Below are positions 1-11,300 of a DNA stretch of 64,000 nucleotides, in pieces; the stretch's first letter is position 1; each line of letters starts with the position of its first letter. The notes under the pieces are model-generated. The model did not search any database. It saw nothing but the letters and a program-made list of their open reading frames with translations, and was not told where the DNA came from. Position numbers and translations under genes: made by a program. This DNA comes from Plectrocnemia conspersa. Its lineage: Eukaryota; Arthropoda; Insecta; Trichoptera; Polycentropodidae. The stretch lies in assembly GCA_009617715.1 (NCBI GenBank), contig VTFK01000641.1:1-64000 (forward strand). Direction: 5' to 3'.

Positions 1-11
1 CATATACATAA

Positions 12-930
12 TTTCAAGACTGGTTTGATAACTGTTTCATTCCAGAAGTAAAAAAGAACTGTGATAAAAACGACATAGCCTTTAAAATTTTATTGATTCT
101 TGACAATGCTCCAGGCCATCCTCCACACTTAGGGGAATCACATCCAAATATAAAAGTGGTTTGTTTACCTCCAAACACCACCAGCATTCTACAGCCGATG
201 GATCAAGGGGGTATTGCTAATTTCAAAGCCCATTATTTAAGAATCACTTTTGCTCAAGCAATTGCAGGAACAGACAAACATCAGACATTGAGAGAATTTT
301 GGAAAAATTACAACATCTTTCATGCAATAAACAATATCTCAAAAGGATGGTCCAAAGTAACGACGAATTGTATGAACAGCATATGGAACAAACTCTTAAA
401 AAGATATAATGACAATATGTATTTTAATAAAGAAGGGGAAATAGATGAGATAGAAAATATTATTGTAAAATGTGCTCAACAACTTAATCTGGAAGTTGAT
501 AATGAAGATGTAATCCATCTTTTGGAAAATGATGTTGAGGAACTCACAAACCAAGATTTGATTGAGATTGAGGAACAACGAGTTGCAGAAAAAATGTAAT
601 GGAGCTAAAAGAATTAGATGAACTCGAAGAATCACCAAAAAAATGTGTGATAAAAGACATGGCTGCAGCTTTTAGCCAAATCAATGATGCTATTCAAAAA
701 TTTGAAAATATGGACAAAGACATCGATAGATATTAGAGGGTACACGGCCTTATTCAGCAAGCACTTGCGTGTTATTATGAAATTTATAGAGAAAAGAAAC
801 AACAAACTGTACAAACAAACCTGGACGTTTTTTTAAGAAAAACAAGCTCTATCACTGCCCTCGCTGAAAAATCTCAAGAATTAACAATGGATATCAGTAG
901 CACAGATGATAAAAATACTCTAGATCAATT
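12..930 (+). pseudogene. Tigger/pogo-family transposase, 3' part, decayed
   Basis: This is the C-terminal half of a DDE transposase of the Tigger/pogo (CENP-B-like) group. The frame from about base 12 reads through LDNAPGHPPHL, which holds the second catalytic aspartate, and then PPNTTSILQPMDQG, a signature of this family. A TAA stands in frame at 9-11 and the main frame ends at 599. The tail continues in another frame (KDMAAAFSQINDAIQKFE), is stopped again near 733, and resumes with ACYYEIYREKKQQTVQ, the usual Tigger C-terminal tail. The copy is therefore dead, with at least one frameshift and two stops. Its 5' part lies outside the window. The family call is secure; exact ends of the coding remnant are not. 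Confidence 0.85.
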
Positions 931-1082
931 CTTATATATAAATTATTTATGTAGATATTTGCTAAAAAGTATTTAGTTAACAACTTCAAGTCAGCAATAA
1001 AAGTGTTTTTTGTATTTCGCATGTATGCATTGTTTTTAATTATTTTTTGTATGATTTTCGACTTACGACCTTTTCGAGATAC

Positions 1083-1129
1083 GACCAAGGTGGTGGAACG
1101 GAACCCCGTCATAACTCGAGAACTGACTG
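1083..1129. repeat. 3' terminal inverted repeat of the Tigger element
   Basis: Read from the outside, the end starts CAGTCAGTTCTCGAGTTATG, the general form of pogo/Tigger termini (CAGT followed by a tract with CTCG and TTAT/CGAC motifs). It is followed by TA at 1130-1131, the expected target duplication of this superfamily. The partner repeat lies left of the window. Confidence 0.65.
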
Positions 1130-1131
1130 TA

Positions 1132-2491
1132 TTTAAAAACAACACTGTTTTTTATTTTATTTTTCCCTCCTCAATTTGTTTAAAATTAACTAATGCCTAT
1201 TTTTTATTTATATTAATTTTAAGGTAACTAATTTGCTTTTCAATTTAATTTTTAATTTTACTTAAATCAACTGTGCATTGTAGAGACCCCAAATGTTCTT
1301 GAATCTATTCTGTAATCAAGTTCCAGATGGAACCGACGATGAAAGTAACAAAGTATGGCAGCATTCTGGATTATATTTATATCATCGAGTAACGGGAGGA
1401 CTACTACTTACTTTCCAGTTCTAGATTCTTTGGCTAATGTAAAAGATATTGAGTGGAACTAGACTATTTTTTTTTATAATACGTATATTATTAATCTGTA
1501 TCACTAGATTTGAAATCACTGAAAATTGACAACATCCCAATTCTATAGAAAGTGTATTTTTGATTTTGGCAGTAAAGTCCACTGTTCTTATGCAAGTGAA
1601 TGGAAATTGATAATGGTCCGTTTGTTTACGCCGACGAAAAAAACACAGTTTTTCTAAAAGATCCAAAGTAAAGAAATAAATTAATTTTATGAGACCCTTT
1701 TAACAAGTTTTTCGCGACTAATTTCGTTGCAACGATAACGGGTGGTCCCAGCAATTATCTTTTACTTGTGTATTAACTGATAGCATGATCTTCTATTGGC
1801 GAATGTGTATATTTACACTAATGAAATATCATGCGGAATAGAAAAAGCCATTATTAATCGTGACATTCATAATATCTCATCGTCGCTTATGGTACTACTG
1901 GGAGTATTATTTGTATATAAATATAATACACTGTTTTATAAATATTGATTTCTTAAATTATTTTAAAGAACTGAAAACTTACCAAAATCAACAGATTATT
2001 GCATTATTTTTCCCCAGATAAATTAATAAATAAATCGCTATCTATTCCTGATAAGCCCATATTCTACTGTCACTAAATGTATTTCTTGATCTAATCTTAA
2101 CAATATAATGTATATCATAGTTATTTAACGAGCCTTAAAAATGCACAATTTCCAGTGTTGTGAGTCACATGCTATTCGCACTTATTGCTTCGACAAAAAC
2201 GTAGATACAATATTGTTTAAGCCTTTTTCAAGAGATTGGCAATCTTATAAATGAAATTAAAAACTATTTGATTTGTAATTAGGTAATAATTAGTGTATTA
2301 TAAAATTTTTGCTTGAAGCATTTATTTTTTTATCAATATGATTAAACATATGTACACCTATATGGAATTTTGTCGCTTAAATAGCAAATTAACTTAGGTT
2401 GATATTTTTCATTATACATAATTATATTGTACTTTTGTCAAACTATCACAAAAAAAGGTTTTATACCAAAATAATTTGATGATTATTTAAT
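1132..2491. other. AT-rich intergenic stretch
   Basis: There is no recognisable gene. Short open frames here are AT-rich, without family motifs or splice-site support. It separates the Tigger remnant from the 3' end of the kinase gene. Confidence 0.6.
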
Positions 2492-2497
2492 TTTATT

Positions 2498-3479
2498 TCA
2501 TCTTTTCATGCTTCTCTTTGGCGGCGGAGAATTAATAACGACATCCATAACATCTTTCAACACTTGCTGCTCTGACCTTTTGTATTCTTCGCTAATGTGA
2601 CCGAGGTCGAGATTACCGTCGAGAATTAAAACCTAAAATAAACATTTACACCAGTCAATAAATGTACACATTATGAACAGTATTGTTGATATGATATATT
2701 CACCGGTGCCGGTCTTTTGAATGCACCGTTCACCAGCCAATTTTCGTGCGCTTCGTGTAAAGCCTCCACATAAGACAAAGGCACACATTCCTCTTCGCTT
2801 CTCGCACGTTTCTTGATTCTCTCGTAGACGACGGCCGGTTTTGTTTTTAAATACACTGTTGAAATACAATTACTATAATATTGTAGATTATGTATGATGA
2901 CAGATAATTACGTTATGCAGCAAAATACATTGAGAAGGAACTTTGTCAGTTAAAGGTATTTAAAATAATTTAAACCTATTAGATCAGCGGACACGTCCAT
3001 CGTGGACGTAACAAACTTGAACCACTGATCGAGCACGGAAAACATAGCAGGATGCATAATTCCCGAGTTGACCATGTTTTCGACGAAACAGTATCGAGCG
3101 CTGTACAGAGACCGTTCGATCAATTTGATTTTTGTAGGCACCGGATCGACGTGAGATCTCAGCATGGTCAACTGGACGTACGACTGGAAAGGCATGGCCC
3201 ACTTGTCGGCGTCTTTATACATCATGTCCTATTAAATGCAAATTGCCCATTTATTCAATATATTATATAGGTACCTACAATTTACTTGTATCGACTTATA
3301 TATATAAATATCAGTACTAGTAGATTCCACCCGTTTAGGTTTCTCCACGATTCGACAGGTTCCGACAACAACGTGACATCTTCGAATTGTTTAAAATGTT
3401 CTAAATAAGTTGTCTTTCCGCTGCCTATGTTTCCTTCGACCAAAACGGTGAAAGGGCGATCGCTCTTCGTACAATGCAT
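2498..3479 (-). CDS. dnk: deoxynucleoside kinase, four exons
   Basis: This is a salvage kinase that phosphorylates deoxynucleosides; insects usually carry one multisubstrate enzyme of this kind. The exons on the minus strand are 3479-3318, 3228-2976, 2855-2704 and 2632-2498, giving 233 residues (the Drosophila enzyme is about 250). Visible motifs are the P-loop VEGNIGSGKTT near residues 14-24, EPVESW of the nucleoside-binding region, WAMPFQSYVQLTML, the ERS motif in LIERSLYSARYCFVEN, and the arginine-rich lid KKRARSEEECVPL. APVLILDG is formed across the last junction. All junctions are GT-AG and phases match. AATAAA begins right after the stop (2497-2492). The ATG at 3479 gives a short N-terminus; an upstream mitochondrial leader exon cannot be excluded. 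The identification is firm. Confidence 0.93.
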
Positions 3480-4244
3480 TCTTTGTGGAATTTGATTGGC
3501 TATTTAAAATAAAAATAGGTTACATTAATCAAAGTTTAGATGTTTTCCTTCGAAACGTCGATGCTGTAACTAAATTCAGGTTAATACCTCGACTGAAACG
3601 AGAAACATGACATACGAATCGAAAGACGGCCGCCATGTGATGTTGCCAGATAAAATAAATATTAGTTTTAATTCATGGCCGAATAACTATGACCTAAGAA
3701 AATAATTCAAAGTAGAGCACGCTCGCGATAAATATTTCGATTTGTAGTGTTCATCGTCATGTACATCGTCGCTCAAAAGAATTTCGCTCAGAATATTATT
3801 TATTTTTTTATTGAAAAAAAATACTTATTTATTTAACATACATTTATAATATTACAAAGAAGCCTTTATAAATTGGTAGACATTTTAATGTATTGCCTTG
3901 GATTGGGTGGAAAGTGTTCCGAGTGAATGACAAATACCAATGCATACTATACACTGCATGCGACATACAAGCGCGTACAAATACTACTGTATGCAAAATT
4001 ATGTCGCTTTATGCCCTAAATTTTCTAAATTTATATTTTAGATGGTTTTGCGGGTGTACGCCGCACGCCTAGCACACCCTGAATATACGCCCCTGATTAG
4101 ATCCGATGAATCCCACTTAAAGGTAGTTTTAAACTAAAATTGGTAATATAAAAAAAAATATTAGAAACTTAATTAATGCAAAAAATTCTAAAGCAATAAT
4201 TTTAAAAAATCATACTTTTTTACCATTTTTAAAGTTTTTGTGAC
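3480..4244. other. kinase upstream region and hAT-like terminal fragment
   Basis: The first ~200 bases are the kinase 5' flank, with a GC-richer patch around 3600-3650 but no clear TATA box. Near 4030-4095 the reverse strand begins CAGGGGCGTATATTCAGGGT, the look of a hAT-type terminus. No partner end was found, so it is only a fragment. Confidence 0.4.
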
Positions 4245-4770
4245 TCCTGGTGTAGTACACGTGCATCGAAAAGTCGAAAAGGAGTATCTAGCTGATTGTG
4301 TAGTACCTAAAGTCAAACATAATGGCGGAAGCGTCTGGGGTTGCATGGCAGCAGCAGGGGTAGGAAATCTGTACACTTGCGAGAGTAGTAATATTTATAT
4401 TTCAATGTTGGAATCCACTTTAATGGAATCCTATTGGAAAATATTTCCGAGCACAGACCACGCTACCATCGGATTCCAGCAAGAAACGCTCCATCCCATA
4501 CTTCGCTAAAAAGTAGGGGTTGGTTTGCTTCAAAGGGTTTAAGGCTTTTATAATGGCCTTCACAGTCACCAAACCTAAATACTATAGAGTATAGAGCATT
4601 TATAGGTAAAATTAAAAGGAAAGGTTGCCTAACACAATTGCAAATCTAAAATTGAGCTGCGAGAAAAATTACAGATGGAAATTGTCTCTGTCCACCGTCA
4701 TTAGTTGACAATATGCCAAAAAAGGTTGCAGCTGTAATTAAAGCTAAGGGTAGGATTACCAAATAATAAA
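4245..4770 (+). pseudogene. Tc1-like transposase remnant
   Basis: The open piece up to 4509 reads VKHNGGSVWGCMAAAGVG, the conserved block of Tc1-family DDE transposases before the final catalytic residue. Beyond it, in shifted frames, come a degraded WPSQSPNLN block (near 4555-4580) and then NMPKKVAAVIKAKGRITKY (about 4711-4767), the typical Tc1 C-terminus. Frameshifts and stops make it inactive. The N-terminal DNA-binding part is missing. Confidence 0.8.
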
Positions 4771-5393
4771 AATAAGATTAAAATAAACACTTTAAGGAAT
4801 CTTGATCAGTTTTTTATTTATATTTTCACTATGTTTTTTTCCATTATTATGGCCAAACCTGTGTATAAATGGGCCCCCACAACATTGGATTTGAAAAAAA
4901 ACAATCGAACTAAAGTAGAAAGGCTAATTGTACAATACCACTGTAAAACAATTTGTTTTGAAGGGGAAGAATTAAAGTAATGTATAAATATGGTTACAAA
5001 ATATAGTTTTAAATATAAAACTTGTTTGATGCACAACACAACCAACATACACTGCTGGTGTATTACAGAGACAACTATTCTATTTATCATATTTATTTAA
5101 ATAATAAGGTGGCCAGTATTACCAATTTTATTACGATCTTGTCAGTCAACTTTTCTGCGAAATTTATTATAATTATCGTATTTCCACACAAGTAAAACGA
5201 AAAGCGAAGTAAATGACATATTTATTATTTTAAACAAGTATAAAACCATGCTCAGGAAAAGTATTGGAATATAAAATTTTGCGATGAAAAATAAAATTAT
5301 AATTTATAAGCAATATATACTGCGCATTCAATCGAATCTTAACTTTTTCTTCAATCGAAACGGTCATTTATTTAAGTATACATGCTTCTAAAC
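4771..5393. other. AT-rich intergenic stretch
   Basis: No gene or intact element is recognisable. It includes a short tract that may be the outer end of the Tc1 remnant. Confidence 0.5.
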
Positions 5394-5683
5394 CAGGGCT
5401 GTGCAGTCGTTAAAAAAAAACACGACTCCGATTCCGATATTTCCCAACAACACGACTCCACTCCGACTCAAAAAAGTTTAATTTTATCAGGTATTTTTGG
5501 TGTTCTTCTACACGTTTAATATTCATACGCTATACACATTCATTATTACGCAATTAAAAATTCATAAATTTCATAATTTAAAAAAATGGTCGGAGTCACT
5601 TATTTTTCACGACTCCGACTCCAACTCCAGCTCTGGCCAAAACACCACGACTCCACGACTCCAACTCCGACTCCACAGCCCTG
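5394..5683. mobile_element. 290-bp hAT MITE with perfect target duplication
   Basis: The element begins CAGGGCTGTGCAGTCG and ends CGACTCCACAGCCCTG, so its ends are near-perfect inverted repeats. It is flanked on both sides by the identical 8-mer TTCTAAAC (5386-5393 and 5684-5691), the target-duplication length of hAT transposons. Inside the ends are many GACTCC/GGAGTC units. It has no transposase and is a non-autonomous copy. An open frame crossing its right half is not a gene. A degraded relative lies at 19384-19793. Confidence 0.9.
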
Positions 5684-5911
5684 TTCTAAACGACTATAAA
5701 ACTTTATACTTTCATAAAAGGTTCAATTCGGTGATCCATCATCTTACTTTTAGCTCGAGTCACTTTACTGAAAAAATACTGCTAATAAATATTTTAATTA
5801 TTTAATTAATCGTGTTGATTAAAGCGACTGTTGTTTTATATTATTTATTAAAATAATGCACTACATTTAATATACGTATCGATATATTTATTGTTTTAAA
5901 TAAAAAATATA

Positions 5912-7070
5912 TTATAAGTCACTGTGAATGCTCATATGCTGTGAAACTTGATATTTAGTTTTGAATGTTTTCCCACAATAATCGCATTCAAAATAATAGG
6001 AATCAATATGAATTCTCATATGCCGTGAAAGGATATCCTTAGTTTTGAAGGCTTTTTTGCATTGTATACATTCAAAATTAAACGAATTACTATGAGTATA
6101 CATATGCTGTGTAAGGTTACTTTTAGTTCTGAATGCTTTTCCACAACTGTTACATTCAAACCCATAAGACTCGCTATGAATGATCATATGCCGAGCTAGT
6201 TTACATTTAGTTTTAAACGCTTTTCTGCATTTTTTACAGTCATAATCATAAGAATCTTTATGAGCGAGCATATGTTTTACAAGGTAACATTTAGCTGTGA
6301 ATAATTTACCGCATTCGCTACATTCATAGTCGAGGGAACTATGTGTTTTCATATGCCTGTGAATGGCTCTTTTAGTATTGAATAATTTTTCACATTTTAT
6401 ACATTTAAAATTAAACGAATCACTATGTATAGACATATGCCCAGAAAGATAAGCTCTAGATTTAAATGTTTTTCCACAAATTTTACACTCATGATTATAA
6501 GTCTCTATGTGAACATTCATGTGTCGTGTAACGCAATATTTATTTTTGAATGCTTTTCCACATTCTGTACATTCAAATTTATTTTTAGACTCATTATGAG
6601 TGTTCAAATGCCGCATAAGGCTGTATTTTTTACTTAAGACTTTTCCACATATGCTACATTTAAAATCATCAGAATCCATTTCAGCAATTTCTACATTTTC
6701 AGTTTTTAGTGGAGTGCCAATATTAACAGACTTGTAGTCGCTAATAGTCGAAAGAAGTATATCTTTTACATCATGTGTTTCTGTAAAGATAATATATCAT
6801 ACGATTAAAATGCAATATTATTATAATAATGTTTTTATAAGTGTATTTCTAACCTATTTCAAGTTTGTCATCTATTTCAGCAATATTATATTCGTCAGGA
6901 CTGTCACTTTCTATTTTTTCAAATTCGTACTTTAAAAGGAAAAACAATATATGAAACGAAAATAATAATTAATAATAATATGAATGTACTTATTAATTCA
7001 CTTACTTTAACTGTACATGCAATATTGCCAGTTGAATACATTGTTTCATCGTTGCTTTCTACACCTGGTT
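5912..7070 (-). CDS. nine-finger C2H2 zinc-finger protein, 5' end unresolved
   Basis: This is a probable DNA-binding nuclear protein. Three exons are supported on the minus strand: 7070-7006, 6929-6854 and 6780-5912, with GT-AG sites and matching phases. The acidic leader (VESNDETMYSTGN, KIESDSPDEYNIAEID) has no recognised domain. The last exon encodes nine consecutive C2H2 fingers (C-x2-C-x12-H-x3-H), e.g. CTECGKAFKNKYCVTRHMNVH, ending a few residues after the ninth. The linkers are not the usual TGEKPY; they are variants of NESKNKF, SDSFNF, SESYGF or IDSYYF. The first listed exon starts in phase 1, so at least one more 5' exon must exist; I could not place it in the repeats upstream. Alternatively translation starts at an internal ATG. 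The target gene is unknown. Confidence 0.85.
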
Positions 7071-8332
7071 CTACAAAAAATATAAGTTGTTTATTCAAAG
7101 AACCGAAAACTGGAAAAAAACGTAATTTTTGTCAAAACGAACAACGGGGCTAAACCATAAAAATATCGCTTTATTTGGTTCAGTATTACGCAAAAATAAA
7201 AGATGGACCAAAGACATTTCTGTGTTTTAAATATATATAAAAATCATTTAAAAATACTTGCTCGAAAAACTATTAAAAAACAAATAAAAACACGGTGCTT
7301 GTTAATTAGCACAGTGAAATTGTTAATTATTATCTATACTATTATACCAATTATGATTATTACAAAAAAAATCTGAATTGTGATAAAAAATATATTTTTA
7401 ATAGAAATAAAAATATTTAAAAAAATGTTTAATTAATCTTTCGAAGCTGAACCGAATACCGAAAAACGTTATTTTTTCTGGAACCGAACTGATAATGAAA
7501 ATAATAATAAGTTTTCTCTAAAATTAAGCATAAAACAAAAACTTATATTGTGACATGCGCAGAAACCAAGAAATGTCAAATTATCATGCATATTTAGATT
7601 ATCTGGTAACTATAACCATTAAAAACTATCTTAAAGTAATTAGACGTTCATTGAAAAGTTCTAAACTAGGCGTGATACTATTATTTGTATATCGCTTAAG
7701 CCAAAGATATTGTATATTGGTACTATACCAGATTTTATAAAATTTGGAAACGACATGATGACACTTCAACGGCAGCTGTCAAAAAGAGCCCGTATGTTAT
7801 TTTTTTTGGCCGAAACATATATAATAATGACCAGTACAAAAATAGATAAATAGTTGACCATTGTATAATTGAAATAGTATTTTATGTTTATATTTATATA
7901 TGCATATTAAATAAAATATATATTATCAAAAGCGTTTATTTCAAATCTTTACATATTATATTTACTAAATTTTACTCAAAGTTTATTCGGCTCTTTGGTC
8001 GTTGATTAATAATTAAAATTATAAGCAAGTATTCAAATATATTTTTTATAATAATGCAAAATGAATTCAATCGAACTTTTTTATTTTTTGTCGAAATAAT
8101 GTATTTTATCAGAACGTTGGAGCGGAGCTCGGAGCAGGAGCACGGAGCAGCTGAGCATCAGGTTTTTACCCGGACTACGGAAATATTTAATAATTAATCA
8201 CATTAATTAAATCTTAGTGATAGTATTTAAATATTAAAAAATATTTTTTTGACAGTGGCAACTATATCGCCGCTGTCATAAATACAAACATGAGCATATG
8301 ATTTGCAGTCTTAGTCATGTGATAATGTCAAA
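7071..8332. other. AT-rich stretch upstream of PDPR
   Basis: It should contain the missing 5' exon of the zinc-finger gene and the PDPR promoter, but neither can be placed. Two accession-like GAACCG stretches (about 7099 and 7480, opposed) suggest an old foldback element. At 8116-8150 there is a GAGCGGAGCTCGGAGCAGG tract resembling a hAT-type end without a partner. Confidence 0.35.
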
Positions 8333-11300
8333 ATGATTCCTTTGAAATTGTTGAAACAAGCTTTGGAAATAAAGACGATTCGTATGCAACAATGTTTATT
8401 CTCTACACAAAGTCTGCCGAAAGAGACGAACGTAGTGATAGCCGGGGCCGGTCTAGTGGCTAACTCAGTGGCTTATTATTTAACCAAATACGGCCTCAAA
8501 GATGTCGTGGTCGTCGAACAAAACGAAATCGCCAGTGGAACGTCTGGACTGGAATCCGGCTCCATCGGTTTATTCAAACCGCTCACTATGAGAAACATAA
8601 TATCGTGCAGCATCGATTTGTATGAGCAACTGCATGTTATGGGATACGACATCGGTTTGAAAAAAACGGGATGTTTATATCTGGCGAAAAGCGACGATAG
8701 ACTGATAGCTTTGAGGAGGCGGATGGCTTATAACATCCCGACTGGATTGGAATGCGAGTTCTTGACTCCGGAACGCATTCGATCGTTCAATCCGTGCGTC
8801 GAGACGGACGATTTGAAAGGAGGCGTTTGGGTGCCCAACGATGCTGTAGCCAATCCAAGAGCTATTAATGTGATTTTGGCAGACATCGCTAAACAAAACG
8901 GTGCACAGTATTTCGAGAATTGTGCGATACAGGAAATTTGCACACACAACCGTAAGATTTGCGGCGTTAAGACCGAACGCGGTTATATTCAATGTAAAGT
9001 TTTTGTAAATTGCGCTGGGATGTGGGCGAGAGAGCTGGGTTTGAAATGTAATCCACAGGTTTGTCTATATATGTATAATTCCAGTTGGAAAGAATTTCAA
9101 AGATAGTTGAAAAAGTATTAGTATTTTTGAAGTTAAGTTATATCATTAATCACATTTTTTTATTAAAACTTCTTTCTATTATACTTTATTCTATATTTAA
9201 ATTATCTACAACCTCTTTAACATTATCACATATGCAATATATTAAGGTGTCATCTGCGAACTGATGTATTTTACATTTTTTTTTATTATAAATTATATCA
9301 TTAATATATCATATTATAAACAGTAATGGTCCTAATTTGGACCCTTATCCTTGGCCAACAACCAATCATTTATAACTACTTGTAGTGCAGTCTCAGTTGA
9401 ATGTTTTTCTCTGAATCCCGATTGTTGTTCACATAGAATGTTTTGAGAAATAATGAAATCCTTTATTGTTTGATTACTACTTCTTCCATCACCTTTTCCA
9501 TACAGCGCAACGTGCTAATTGGTCTTATTTCCTCAACCCTTTTACTATTTTTTATTTTAAGCATAGGTATAATAATAGAAATCTTCAAATTATCAGGTAT
9601 TTCTCCTTCGGAAAGTGCTTTACTTATTAAATTATGTAATTTAGTTTATAATAAATATTTCCCATGTTTCTTTATTTATATTTACATCCGATTCATCAAT
9701 CCTGGTTCCTTTTATTAATCTACAAATTATGTTGTGAATTGCTTCTAAAGATGTATTAGGTAGTGTTGTCCTTTTAGAAAATGAAACCTGGCCCGTTTAA
9801 ATAGCACTTACTATTCCAGAATTGCTTTTATTTTTTTTTTTAAAAAAACCTGCATTTTTACGAATTTTTTAACTCCCGATGTTAAGAAACAACCCCACAC
9901 CATAACTCAACCTTTACTTTGTCTTATATTTGCCACAATACAGTTATAACTCATTTTTTTTCTAACAGTTCGTTTAACGAATACTCTCCGATTTGATCCA
10001 AATATTACAAATTTTGATTGTGCAAACTTTGCACAATCTTCAAATGTCCAATTTCGATGCCCTTTAGCTTAGTCGTGTCTTTTATTTTCATTCTCTCGTC
10101 TTAACAAAGGCTTTTTGCCAACAATGCGTCCTCCAAGTTTCACTACCATTAACATTTGATACTGATATTTTTTTACTTGAGAGCAAATTTCTGTTGCCGT
10201 AAGCCTTTTATTTATTTTACTTGAAATTACTAGATAGGTATATGCTGATCCTGTTTTGATGTAATTTTAGAACTTCTAGATCGAGGTTTATCACAATTTA
10301 GTCCTGTATTTTTAAATATTTTAATTGCTTCCTGCACTGTGGTCTTAGAAATATGTACATTTTAGGCATTACATAGCTGAGTTCTGCTGTCGTGATAAAA
10401 AATGATAATTGCAGTTCTTTTTTCTGCCGTCAAATTATTTTTCTGCCACATTGTAGCAAGAGATTTTTATTTTTAACGCCTGCAAAGTTAATGCGTAAAC
10501 AGTCTAAGACGAAAAAACTAAATTTAAAAAAAAATCTCCAGATTGTGATTTGTATAGTTTCAATAGCATGTAAATGAATGTGCATAGAAAAAAAATGAAA
10601 GCTGTTAAACACTCGCCATCGCATACTTAACAGTTAGATTGGATTAGTAACGCTTTCTATTTTATGACCCTCTGCATAAAATATGAAAAGGCGAGTCCAT
10701 TATTATGGAAAATACAGAAAATAGTCTATTCTTTAATTGGGTGGCAATATTTTAAATAGTTAAAAGAAATAAGGGTGGATTCGTGACTATGAAAAACATA
10801 GATTTATTATTAGAAATAGAGACAATTTAAGGATAGTTAGGTATAAGAAAACGAGAACTACCAGGGGAATAATATACGGACGTGGTAATTTGTATAATAA
10901 TATTCCTAGGACAATCTGCAAAAATAAAATGTTGCGGGTTTCCTCAATGGAATAAAGAAACAGCTTTGTGCATTAAGAAATAAATTATAATATTAAAGTA
11001 TTTTTTTATATTCTAGTTATGTTTATATTATGTTTTATATGTATGTTTCGATGAAATTTGTTTAGCGTATAACCAATTAGCTATTTTAATAAAATAAAAA
11101 TAATAATAAACATTGTTGCAGGATTTGTTCTTAAACTTTTGCCTGGTAGCGTACATGATATTTAAAAAATACCAAACATTTTATCTAATATTTATTTTAT
11201 TTTCATAATCATTCTACAACAATTTTCACCTCTTTGTTTTTTTTTCGAGGTTTTTTATTGCAGAGCTACGAAATATTTTTTTGAAAAACCGATATTTTGA

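Noticed and set aside
5497..5805. 102-codon frame
   Set aside because: It crosses the right end of a hAT MITE and its target duplication, so it is not a gene.
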